IMG/VR virus record: IMGVR_UViG_3300023119_001932
Span: 1 to 48,795 of that record
Reading direction: 5' to 3' (one strand)
DNA: 48,795 nucleotides
Origin: a virus
Both the position numbers and the translations under genes were made by a program. Under the pieces are notes generated by a model. The model worked only from the letters and a program-made list of their open reading frames with translations. It was not told where the DNA came from and did not search any database. The number at the start of each line of letters is the position of its first letter. Positions within the stretch are counted from its first letter, which is position 1. Shown here in pieces: positions 7,903-18,900 of this stretch.

Positions 7903-10900
7903 ATGGCTGTAGGTCGCATATCGGGTCCGCTCTTAAAGGCAAATCTCATTAGAAATGGGATTGATTTAGCCTTTGAGACTGACTTATTATATCTGGATGT
8001 AAATAATCAGCGTATCGGCGTTAGAAATTCATCACCTCAATATGAGTTAGACATAAACGGAACCACAAGAACTACTAATTTAATCGTTGATAACGAAGCT
8101 GATCTTGCTGATATTAATATTAGCGGAAACACAATTAGCACAAGTAATCAATATTTAAACCTTGCTACATTAGACACAGTAGTTGCACTCAATAAGATTC
8201 GAATTGACAGCATTGACATTGAAGGCAATGCTATTACTACCAACGATTCAAACGCTAATTTAGAATTAAGACCTCAGGGAACTGGATCAGTTGACGTTCA
8301 CAGTAACTTAAATGTTGACGGAGATATATACGCATCCGGAAACATTACCGCAGACGGAAACATTACTCTTGGAGATCAAGATACTGATAATATTGTTTTT
8401 AATGCTGAGGTTAATTCAAACATTATTCCAGACCAAGACAGAACTTATGAGTTAGGTAGCGATCCAACCCAAGGCGGCAAAGAATGGGCAAATCTTTGGG
8501 TAAACAGAATCCAAGCTTCAACAATTAATTCAACTGACGCTGTTGTTGACGGCGTTGACTTGACACTTAGACACGGAAATATATATTACGTTGCTGAGAA
8601 TGGTGCTGACACTAACTCTGGAACACATATATTAGATCCTTTTAATACTCTTGAGTATGCATTAACTTTTGCAGAAAAGGGCGACACTATTCATATATTT
8701 CCAGGCGAATACGAAGAAGTATTTCCTTTAACTGTGCCAGCAGGCGTTACAATTAGAGGGCAAGGAATTCGTTCAGTTAATATTAAACCTACAGCGGCTA
8801 CAAACACTAATGATGCATTTTTGCTTAACGGTGAAACTACTATTGAAGACTTGTCTGTTACAGATTTTTATAGCCCAGGTTATGCATTTAAATACGCATC
8901 AGGATACGGTGTAGATGCAGACGGAAATCCAACAACTCGTTCACCTTATATTAAAAATGTTACTGTAATTACACAAGGCAGTGTAACTACAGTTGAAGAC
9001 CCAAGAGGATTCAATCAAGGTGATGCAGGCGGCGGCGTATTTTTAGATGCTTCAGTAGCATCAAATGATGCTATAAACACAGCATTATTATTTCACTCAG
9101 CAACATTTATAACACCGGGCGTTGATGCTATTGTGTTAACTAACGGCGCAAGAGTTGAGTGGTTAAACAGTTTTACATATTTTGCAAACAGATCATTGTA
9201 TGCATATGATAGTCCACAAGGGCGCAGAAATTCAGGCAAAACTAAACTTACATTAAGTGGAATAACAGGAACATTTACTGCTGGTAATACAATTACAATT
9301 TCTTCAACAGATTTAAGTACAGTATTAACAGGCACTATTGATAGCGTTGACGGTAATGACATTTATATTCAGGGTTACTTAGACTTAAATGGATTTGATT
9401 TAACACCGCAAAGTATTACAGACGGCACAGCAACAGCAACGGCAATTGATAGTTTTGACTTACGTGAATTTGGTGCAGAAGTGCGTTTAATTGCTTCTGC
9501 ATCAGTTTACGGTAACTTTGGACTTGTTGGACAAGGTCCTGGCGTTATTATGTACGCTATTGGTCAAAACCTTGCGTATATTGGTAATGGAAAAGAAGTT
9601 ACTAACGATCCAGAAACAGTAATTCAAACAAACGAAATTGTTGAATCAGACGGTGCAAGAATACGTTATAACTCAGTTGATCACAAAGGTGACTTCCGTG
9701 TTGGTGACTTGTTTTATGTAAATCAAGAAACTGGTAGTGTAACATTTGCAGTTAGTGATTTTGAAATTAATACAGATAATGGTGTAACATTTACAACCGG
9801 CAGTGATAGTACATTTGTAGATGGTACTAAAATTGAAACAGGTGACTGGCGTATTAGCGGTAATACTGTTGAAACACTAACGCAGGACGCAAATTTTGAA
9901 GGCGGCAGCGGAACAGTAAACTTAAATTCAGATGTAAATGTAACAGGTAGCCTTGATGTAACTGGTAATGTTACTATTGGCGGCAATATTACAATTGGTG
10001 ACGAAGCAACAGACACAATTCAAATTGTTGCAGGAATTGATTCTGATCTTATTCCAAAAATAGATAGTACATATAGTTTAGGAACTGCAAATAAAACTTG
10101 GGCAAATTTATTTGTAAACCAAGTTAACGTTGACGATATTGTTATACGTGATAACTTTATTGAAACTACATTATCTAATTCAGATTTAGAATTACGTGCT
10201 AACGGAACTGGTGAAGTTCTTATACCAAGTAACGATGTACAAATTGATAATAACTTAACTGTAACCGGAACTACTTCTTTAAATGCAACAGTAATTAACG
10301 GTACAATTACACATACCGGTGATTATAATCAAACAGGTACTTACTCTATTGCAGGTAGGTTTACAAACGGCAATTTAGTCATTGACGATAATTATATTGA
10401 AACTACCCAGTCAAACAGTGATTTAGAATTACGTGCTAACGGAACTGGAACTGTTTATGTTCCAAGTAATGACGTACAAATTGATCAAGATTTGTTAGTA
10501 TTAGGTACAACTAATTTAACAACTGTAAGCATTCAAGGTAACATTACACAAGTTGGAAATACTACACAAACAGGTAATATAAATTTAACTGGTAACTTTG
10601 ATCTTACAGGAGACATATCTGTTACAGGCACTGCTCAATTTGAAGATATTAAAATTGAAGATAATGTTATTACATCAACATTAAGTAACTCAAACTTAGA
10701 AATACGTGCAACACAATATGGCGATATTTTAATTCCAGACAACGATGTAGTTATAAGAAACGATTTAACAGTTGACGGAACTATTACAGTTGGAGATATT
10801 AATTCTGCAGGTACTATTACTGCTAATAGATTTAGTACTGGAGACATATTAATTGATGACAACTTTATTACAACAACATTAAGCACATCAGATTTAGAAT

Positions 10901-12168
10901 TACGTGCTAACGGCACAGGAAATATATATGTTCCTTCTAACGATGTGTTGCTAAGTCAAAATTTAACTGTTTTAGGCAGTACAAGTTTAAAAGACACAAA
11001 TATAGTTGGTACAATAACTCATACCGGAAACACTACACAAACTGGTGATATTAATTTAACTGGAAACTTGGATGTTACTGGAGAAGTTATTATTAGTGCA
11101 AGTGTAATTCAGTTTGAAGATTTACAAGTATCCGGTAACAGAATTACTACAACAGAATCAAATAGTAATTTAGAACTACGAGCTAACGGTACTGGAATTA
11201 TTTACATTCCAACTAATGATGTTCAAATAACTAATAATTTAAATGTAGATGGAACAATTACAGTTGGAAATATAGTCAGTAGCGGAGACATTGTAGCTAA
11301 TAGTTTTTCTACAGGTGATATATTAATTGACGACAATTATATTACTACTACACTAAGTAACTCTAATTTAGAACTACGTACTAATGGTACTGGATCAATA
11401 ATTATTGATACATTTGATATTAACGATAATACAATAACAACACTTGGAGATTTAAATGTATCTCCAGGAAGTGAAATAGTTAATTTAAACGCTACTGGAG
11501 CATTAAAACTACCAGTAGGATCAACAGTTGATAGGCCCACAGCCGTACCTGGACAAATACGATTTAACAATGTACTAAATAGATTTGAAGGTTATAACGG
11601 ATCTAATTGGGTAAATTTAAAAGGAGTAGAAGATTTAGACGGTGACACTCGTGTTACAGCAGAATTAAACGAAGGTACTAATGACGGCATTATTAGATTT
11701 GACATACAAGGATCTACTATTGCTACAATTGACTCTACTCGATTAACTGTACCTAACATAGATGTTGATGATATTAACATTGACGGCAATGTTATTAAAA
11801 CTACAACATTGAATACAGATCTTGAATTAACTGCAAACGGAACTGGTAATGTTGTATTTGATAATTTTGCATTTAAAGATAATACAATTACAAATACTGT
11901 TACAAACAGCATTACACTGTTTCAAAATACAGGCAGCGGCTATGTTAAATTCGACGGAAGTTACGGAATTGTATTACCAACAGGCGCAAGTGGAGATAGA
12001 CCTCCAATTGAATTTTCTGAAGTTGGACAAACAAGATTTAATACAGATGACCAACGTGTTGAAGTTTGGGATGGTCAAAACTGGGTTTCAGTAGCAGGTA
12101 GTGCTTCTGGTATTACAAGAAACGATGCTGAAGAAATTGCATTGTCAACAGTATTGGTATTAGGATAA
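7903..12168 (+). CDS. Large beta-helix tail fibre (1421 aa), paralogue of the 2963 gene
   Basis: It starts with MAVGRISGPLLKANLIRNG and follows the domain order of its upstream neighbour. The beta-helix lies at about residues 223-580 (IYYVAENGADTNSG, FPLTVPAGVTIRGQGIR), then SVDHKGDFRVGDLF near 590. A long shaft has at least eight repeats of the DDNFITTTLSxSDLELRANGTG type, alternating with IPSNDVQIDxxLTVxGTTSL and NITQTGN segments. Tip motifs lie near 1205-1235 and at the C-terminus (DRPPIEF, GQTRFNTDDQRVEVWDGQNW). It lacks the jelly roll and dockerin-like loop of the paralogue, but about 70 extra residues (KTKLTLSGITGTFTAGNTIT region, DNA 9234-9460) are inserted in the beta-helix. Start supported by GAGGAG just upstream. 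A second adhesion fibre, possibly of different specificity. Confidence 0.85.
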   Translation: MAVGRISGPLLKANLIRNGIDLAFETDLLYLDVNNQRIGVRNSSPQYELDINGTTRTTNLIVDNEADLADINISGNTISTSNQYLNLATLDTVVALNKIRIDSIDIEGNAITTNDSNANLELRPQGTGSVDVHSNLNVDGDIYASGNITADGNITLGDQDTDNIVFNAEVNSNIIPDQDRTYELGSDPTQGGKEWANLWVNRIQASTINSTDAVVDGVDLTLRHGNIYYVAENGADTNSGTHILDPFNTLEYALTFAEKGDTIHIFPGEYEEVFPLTVPAGVTIRGQGIRSVNIKPTAATNTNDAFLLNGETTIEDLSVTDFYSPGYAFKYASGYGVDADGNPTTRSPYIKNVTVITQGSVTTVEDPRGFNQGDAGGGVFLDASVASNDAINTALLFHSATFITPGVDAIVLTNGARVEWLNSFTYFANRSLYAYDSPQGRRNSGKTKLTLSGITGTFTAGNTITISSTDLSTVLTGTIDSVDGNDIYIQGYLDLNGFDLTPQSITDGTATATAIDSFDLREFGAEVRLIASASVYGNFGLVGQGPGVIMYAIGQNLAYIGNGKEVTNDPETVIQTNEIVESDGARIRYNSVDHKGDFRVGDLFYVNQETGSVTFAVSDFEINTDNGVTFTTGSDSTFVDGTKIETGDWRISGNTVETLTQDANFEGGSGTVNLNSDVNVTGSLDVTGNVTIGGNITIGDEATDTIQIVAGIDSDLIPKIDSTYSLGTANKTWANLFVNQVNVDDIVIRDNFIETTLSNSDLELRANGTGEVLIPSNDVQIDNNLTVTGTTSLNATVINGTITHTGDYNQTGTYSIAGRFTNGNLVIDDNYIETTQSNSDLELRANGTGTVYVPSNDVQIDQDLLVLGTTNLTTVSIQGNITQVGNTTQTGNINLTGNFDLTGDISVTGTAQFEDIKIEDNVITSTLSNSNLEIRATQYGDILIPDNDVVIRNDLTVDGTITVGDINSAGTITANRFSTGDILIDDNFITTTLSTSDLELRANGTGNIYVPSNDVLLSQNLTVLGSTSLKDTNIVGTITHTGNTTQTGDINLTGNLDVTGEVIISASVIQFEDLQVSGNRITTTESNSNLELRANGTGIIYIPTNDVQITNNLNVDGTITVGNIVSSGDIVANSFSTGDILIDDNYITTTLSNSNLELRTNGTGSIIIDTFDINDNTITTLGDLNVSPGSEIVNLNATGALKLPVGSTVDRPTAVPGQIRFNNVLNRFEGYNGSNWVNLKGVEDLDGDTRVTAELNEGTNDGIIRFDIQGSTIATIDSTRLTVPNIDVDDINIDGNVIKTTTLNTDLELTANGTGNVVFDNFAFKDNTITNTVTNSITLFQNTGSGYVKFDGSYGIVLPTGASGDRPPIEFSEVGQTRFNTDDQRVEVWDGQNWVSVAGSASGITRNDAEEIALSTVLVLG
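10183..10919 (+). repeat. Near-identical direct repeats inside the fibre shaft
   Basis: A 29-nt segment encoding DLELRANGTG is identical at 10183-10211 and 10420-10448 and recurs with two differences at 10891-10919. More diverged copies continue to about 11860. They encode the repeated shaft motif and could let the shaft change length by slippage or recombination. Confidence 0.75.
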
Positions 12169-12172
12169 AAAT

Positions 12173-12502
12173 ATGGCAACAACATTTAAAAATAAAGTAG
12201 TAGCAAATATTGGAACACAACAAACAGAAGTATTAGCAACTAACGATAACGCAAGGGTAACTGTTGTTGGGTTTAGTTTAGCTAACTTAACAGAAGGTGT
12301 TGTTCTTGTAGATGTTCAATTAAGAGACGAAGATAGTGTAATGGGTTATTATTCTAAAGAATTAATTGTACCGCCAAATACAAGTTTACGTGTTCTCAAT
12401 GGCGGCGAAAAACTAATTTTAACACCGAACAATAATTTGTATGTTACGTCTAATGTAGACGATAGTATAGATTGTGTTCTTAGTACAGTAGAGATTGTAT
12501 AA
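12173..12502 (+). CDS. Small beta-sandwich-like virion protein (second of three similar)
   Basis: This is a 109-residue protein with strands at about 27-35 (ARVTVVGFSLANL), 42-48 (VLVDVQL) and a C-terminal VLSTVEIV. It also has a PPNTSLRVLNGGEKLILTPNN segment like the one in the 2055 product. It begins only 4 nt after the 7903 fibre, whose end supplies an AGGA ribosome-binding site, so the two are probably translated together. Small proteins of this layout come after fibre genes at three places in the locus. That suggests a structural partner of the fibre, such as a cap, adaptor or trimerisation factor. No known domain is identified with confidence. Confidence 0.65.
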   Translation: MATTFKNKVVANIGTQQTEVLATNDNARVTVVGFSLANLTEGVVLVDVQLRDEDSVMGYYSKELIVPPNTSLRVLNGGEKLILTPNNNLYVTSNVDDSIDCVLSTVEIV

Positions 12503-12512
12503 GGAGAGATAA

Positions 12513-12893
12513 ATGGCATCAACACATTATGTAGGTCAAACACCAAGTATCAATGAACTTTTAGGCACAGGTCAGCCAAGATACTTTTATGCTCTACGCA
12601 GAACAGAAGACGGAACACTATTTTTTGCTAAAATTGATCAGCTAAAAGATACAGACGCAATTACAGTAAACAATCCTGGTGCGTCTGCAGATGACTTTAC
12701 TGAATTTGAATATGGTGTTAACTTTTTTGATGGACGTTTAGAAGAGGATCACAGTCGTCCGTACACAAACTTACAATGGGATCAATATCGCTGGGATAAT
12801 AAAAATATGTATTATTATGTAAACTCCGAAGGAGAATTGGTTGTAAGAATTAACCAATCGTTTAATTATGATCCAACACAAATAGTCACATAA
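12513..12893 (+). CDS. Conserved small virion protein, MASTHYVGQTPSINELLG type
   Basis: This 126-residue protein has a strong ribosome-binding site (AAGGAG, 12502-12507). Its first part contains a short hydrophobic beta pattern (RYFYALRRTEDGTLFFAKIDQL). The second part is rich in aromatic and acidic residues (NLQWDQYRWDNKNMYYYV), then ELVVRINQSF. There is no signal peptide or transmembrane segment. I recognise the type as a conserved small structural protein of marine T4-like phages but cannot assign a function. It lies last in the 7903 unit, right before the promoter of the 2618-residue fibre. Attachment of the large fibre to the tail is one possibility. Confidence 0.65.
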   Translation: MASTHYVGQTPSINELLGTGQPRYFYALRRTEDGTLFFAKIDQLKDTDAITVNNPGASADDFTEFEYGVNFFDGRLEEDHSRPYTNLQWDQYRWDNKNMYYYVNSEGELVVRINQSFNYDPTQIVT

Positions 12894-12896
12894 ATA
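12889..12896 (+). promoter_or_regulatory. T4-type late promoter (CATAAATA)
   Basis: CATAAATA differs from TATAAATA only at the first base. It overlaps the stop codon of the preceding gene. Predicted start near 12902 leaves a leader of about 23 nt with AGGAA (12912-12916) before the ATG at 12925. Confidence 0.65.
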
Positions 12897-12924
12897 TGTA
12901 AAATGAATTATAGGAACCGTATAA

Positions 12925-15900
12925 ATGTCAGAATTTAAAATAAGTAGATTAAGATTTAGTTGGGTAGGCGAATGGACAGACCAAAGAGCCTATAACAAAG
13001 ATGAAATCGTACAGTTTAACGGTAAGGCATATGTATGTTTAATACCGCATACATCAAACGGATTTTATGATGACTTAAACAATATTGAACCTAAATGGGA
13101 ATTAATGATGACTGGCCAAACCTGGAAAGGTGTTTGGCAACAGTTTACACAGTATGCTTTAGACAACATTGTAATTTTTGGTGGTGTTGTTTATAAATGT
13201 AATGAACAGCATTTAAGCGGGTCAATTATCGATCCAGATATTGATAAGTGGGATGTTTATGCAGAGTCTAAAACTTGGGCAAGCGAATGGACATCAAGTA
13301 CTACATATGGACCAGGTGACATTGTAAATTATGGCGGATCAGTTTATGAGTGTATTGTGTCGCATGTATCTGCTGATACAGACTTAGCAGGTCTTGAAGC
13401 TGATTATACCGATGTAGATGATAGTACTGAAAAATATTGGAAACTATTGCAATACGGTGTAAGTTATCGAGGCGAATATGTAACTTCAAATCAAGACAGT
13501 ACAGAAGTAAGATATAAATTAAACGATGTTGTAAAGTATGGACCAAGTTTATTTAGATGTATTTGGGGTCATGCACCGAGTGTTGAATTTGAAGATTTTG
13601 CAGATTCCACTGATTTATACGAAACATTTATTAGTGAATACTGGGAAGAATGGCTACCTGGTTTAGATTTTGACGGAGTATGGAACGAAAACGCTATCTA
13701 CCAACCAGGCGATGTTGTACAGTATGGCGGATACTTATTCCAGTCAAATGTAATTAATAATATCAATAATAGACCGTCAGTACATTATGGCAATGAAGAT
13801 TCGTCAGATGCTTGGGAGTTAATTACTAAAGCATACGACATTGAAGGCGAATGGAGTGCTGAAACAGATTATAAAATAGGTAGTATTGTAACATATGGCG
13901 GAGACTTATATGTTTCGTTAAAAGATAATATAAGACAAATTCCAGGTAACTTTGAAGTACAAGCAGTATACGAATCCGATGGTTCTTCGGGCAACACTAT
14001 TATTTTAGAAACATACGATTCAACTAATCCAAATTCTATAACAGTTGGTATGACAGTTGTTGGCGAAGGTATAAGTCGTGGACTAACAGTTGAAACTGTA
14101 TCAACAAATGAAGTAACAGGAAAAACAACAGTAACGCTAAATTACGCACCGACTGGAACAATTCCAGACAGTGCAATATTAACTTTTTCAGGCGCAAACT
14201 TTGAATACTGGGAACTTCTTATTCCAGGATTTGAATATCATGGAAGATGGAGTGATAACAAACTATATAATATCGACGATGTAATTTATTATGGAAATGC
14301 AACCTTTAAGTCTTTAAGAGAACACACAAGTTCTTTAGTAAATAGACCAGATAACGATCTACAAAACAATTACTGGACTTTATATCTACAACACGATCAA
14401 AGAAATAGTTTAACTGATCCGGGTCAACTTTTAACGTTTGAAGAGAAAAATGTTCCATTAGAAATTGGGCCAGAGGCATCTATTTTAAAAGTTATAAATG
14501 GATTGCCAAAATGGAGTGACATTGATTTTACACCAAATGTTTACTATGTTGCTACAAACGGTATAGATGATCCAAGCAGAGGAACAACTCCTGACACAGC
14601 ATGGAAAACTGTAAAATATGCATGTGAAAGCGTTCTCGAAGGAACATTACAACAAAATGCTAAAGAATTGCTTGAAAGAAATAAAGAATGGATTGTTCAA
14701 GAAACATTTTATTGGTTCTTATATCAGCAAAATACAAACCAAGCACCATTTGATACTTCAGTAGATTTTGATAACGATAAAGTTATTAGAGATGCCAGAC
14801 TTGTTATTGATGCAATAATTGCAGATATTATTAGAGGTGGAAACGCACAAACGGTTGCTGCCGCTCTATCATATTTTGACTTAGAAAGTACAAATAAATT
14901 TACAAATGATACTGTTGCCGCACAAGCACCGTATTTCCTTGTATTTTTTGAAAAACAGTTTGAGCTTATTCGATCAGCACTAACAAATACCCAACCAGCA
15001 CAAAGTTATCAACAGTTAGAAAGTGTTGAAACGCCAGTAATGCAATATTTTAATTCTAACTTAACATTAGAAAACAATACTCTTACTGTTATTGGCGGCT
15101 TAGAAAGAATATTGTTAGAACCATTTGAAGCAGGTACACCTAAAGTTATTCCTCCTGCAAACGAGTCTGCATATTCAACAATCTTTATTAGATCTGGTAC
15201 TTATAATGAAAATTTACCAATTGTGGTACCTGAAAATACAGCACTAAATGGTGACGAACTAAGAGGAACAACTATCCAGCCAGCGGCTCCAGTGAATACA
15301 TTATGCACAAGAACATTTGGTGATATTAATCAATTTGTTGTTGGGTCAACAGTAAATATGTTCCATAACTGTCCAGTACAATTTGTGTCATTAAACCCTG
15401 TTACAGAAATTAGTACAGTGTTTGGTAACGTGATAGCAGGTCAAACGTATTATGTTATTGGTAGTTCTATTACAGATACTACATTTAGCGTTAGTGAAGT
15501 ACCAGACGGTGAACCGTTTGAACTATTTACTAACCTTGGCGATATGTATGTGTATGGCGGAGAAGCATTAAGCGATATGTTCTATGTAAGAAATGCTACA
15601 GGCATACGTAACATGACTGTTAAAGGCTTACGCGGCACACTAACAGAAGAAAATGAATTCTTAACAAGACGTCCAACTGGCGGCGCATATGTTTCACTTG
15701 ATCCGGGAGAAGGACCAGACGATACAAGAGCTTGGATTAAATATAAATCTCCATACGTACAAAACGTAACAACATTTGGATTAGGTTGTACAGGACTTAA
15801 AATTGACAGTACACTACACAACGGAGGAAATACTTCTGTTGTATCAAATGACTTTACACAAATTTTATCAGACGGTATTGGAATTTGGTGTACAGGCGGC

Positions 15901-18900
15901 AATGCATTAACTGAAGCAGTTTCGGTATTCTCATACTACGGGTATGCAGGATATTTTGCAGAAGACGGCGGACGTATACGTGCTACAAATGGTAACTCAT
16001 CTTATGGTACATACGGTTGTGTAGCAGAAGGCTTTGACGATAGTGAAATTCCAGCAACAGGCACTGTTAATAACACATCTGGACAAGCTATTGCTAAGGC
16101 GGTCGGAGCATTAGGTGCTAATTCTGAAATTTTAAAATTACAGTACGAACATGCTGGTGAACAATATTATGAAGCATCAACAAACATTTTAAAACACTCA
16201 AATAGCTTATTAAGTAGTAATCAGCCAGATGAAAATTGGCAAACAGATAGCAATGTTTCTATTGTTAGAGCAAATACAACACCATACGAAAATGAATTTG
16301 CTTGGAAAATAACTGCAAATACATCACTTACTGATAGTGCTTATTTCTATCAAGATGCAGAAGTTTATCCACAAGGCGGCGTGTATAATAATATTTCAGG
16401 ATTTAACGAAAGCGGTTCTGGTATTGACGCAACATTCAATGTTACAGTAACCGGAGACCAATATTTTGTTGCTGTAAATAACGGCGGTAGCGGATATGTT
16501 GTTGGAAACCAAATTAGATTATTAGGTAAGTCATTTGGCGGACGCAGTCCAGAAAATGATATTATTGTTACAGTTGATACACTTAATATTACAGCAATCT
16601 TAGGAATAGCATTTGAAGGCGTTGTTCCTACTGGGTCAGCATTACCTTATAATGTAAGTATCCATGCTAAAAAAGGTGACACATCATACTTTGATATGTT
16701 TAGTATATTCTCAGGATATCAAGAAAGACCTTACAAGGTAAGATTTAATTTTGACACTGAAGAATTAACAACAGAAATATTAGACGGATCAGCTACAGCA
16801 CCAACTAATCTTAGAGCAGACTTTTTAGAAGACGGATGGTGGAGATTATCATATACAGTTTATGACGAAACTGCACAAAATGATTCAGTAAGATTTAAAG
16901 TTTATCCAAGAGGTATTGACGGTATTTCAGGATATACTAATTTTTATGGTGCTCAGATAACATTATCAGAAGATCCATTATTTTTCCTTGAAACAACAGA
17001 CAATATGCCAACTGCATATGCAAATATTAAGATTACAGGTGCAGGTCAAAATGTTAAAGTTGTTGGTGACGAGTTACGCACAGGATCAGTATTCCAAACA
17101 AGAATATTAGAAAGTGATGAAGTTCGTTTAGGTGGATTAGGATATTTGCTACAAACAAATAACGCACAAACTGGTACTGACGAATATCTAACACTTGCAG
17201 GATCTGAAGTTGCAGAAGCATCTGAATATGAAGGTATGAGACTTGTTGTACAGTCTGGTAAAGGTGCAGGACAATATGGAATTATTGCAAACTATGATCC
17301 AGCATCTAAAGAAGCATCAGTAGTTAAAGAGTCTTTTGATCCGCAAGAAATTGTAGCAACATCTTCTGCAGATAATACATTTACACTTGGTCCTGATTCT
17401 TCATTGCAACAAATTTATTTAGGACAAAAAGTACAGTTTACTCCAACATTTTATGATATTAATATAGAAAGTACTTCGCAAAGTAGTTTAAACGTTCTTG
17501 CTACAGTAGGAGATTTAACAAACGTTATGTTAGTTGAATCTACAGCAAGATTGCGTGTAGGTCAAAAAATTAACTTTAGTGGCGAGCCGTTTGGTGGAGT
17601 AATTACTGGATTTGATTATTATATTATTGATGTTATTGACGATCAAACAATTCAGCTATCTACTTCATTAGGTGGTGCAGTATGGCCGTTATTAAACGTT
17701 AACATTGAAGATCCTCAAGATTCACCGTTTGTAATTACTACAGACTTACCTAAATTTAAGTTAAATTATCCAGACAATACAAGTTACTTAAAAGCAGATA
17801 CTACTGCTAATATGCAAATTACTTTACCCATTCAGTTTACAGGAACAAGTATTGGCGATGTTGAATTAGGTACTACATATTTTATTCATGAAGTTTATAA
17901 CGATGAGCAATTTAGTATTGCTGAAAGTTTACAACCAGTGTCAGTAACTAATACAGATTCGGCAGATAACTCATTACAAATTTTAGATACATCTGTACTA
18001 ATACCTCTTAACGGAATTGTTTTTAAAGATGGAATAATTGGTGGACTACAAGAAAAAACAAAATATTATGTTAATGAAATTATTGATGGAACTAAATTTA
18101 CTCTTTCCAGCGGAACAATTACTACATCAGCAACAGCAACAGAAGGTATTACAAACCTAATAACAGTTGATAGTACAGCAGGTTTTATTCCTAATGCTCC
18201 AATTATTTTTACAGGTGTTACGTTTGGTAGTATTGATAATGATAAAGTGTATTACATTCAGGTTGTTAACGATGCAACAACATTTACTATATCTGAAGCT
18301 CCAGGAGGTGCGGCTGTACCGTTAACTTCTCAAGTAGGTCAGGTAATTGTACGCACTGTATCAGATGAAGTTACAGTAAGCACTGATGCAGGAGTTATGA
18401 CTGGAGATTCAACAGGTCCTAAACTTGAGCTATCTGCAGGAAGAGGAGCAATGGAAGCTTCGTTCTTTACAGAAACTTTTGGTAATATTGTTGAAGGTAC
18501 TACATACTTTGTTAGAGAAAAACTTGAAGGAACATCGTTTAATCAAATTACAATAGCAGAAACATTAGGAGGTCCAGAGTTTGCACTTGCAGATGAAGAC
18601 GGATCGATGCAAATACAAGCCGTTGGATGGGATCATATTAATGCTGGTACTCCTCTTGTAACAACATTTGACTCAACATCAGTTTATGTAATTGAACCAA
18701 GAATTACATATGATTATCCGCCATTTATCCAAGAAGACATGAATGAAGTTGAAGGTGCTCCGGAAAGCGGATATTCAGTCATAGTAAGCGACGGATTTAA
18801 ACCATTTGCTGTTGCACGATACGGCGATAAAGTCAAATCTACAAGCGATAGCTTAACATGGGATCAGGACTATGTTTTACCTGTTGCAGGATTACCTGTA

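Noticed and set aside
10183-11860. CRISPR-like spaced repeats
   Set aside because: The repeats are in frame, encode the shaft motif DLELRANGTG, diverge at synonymous sites and are unevenly spaced.
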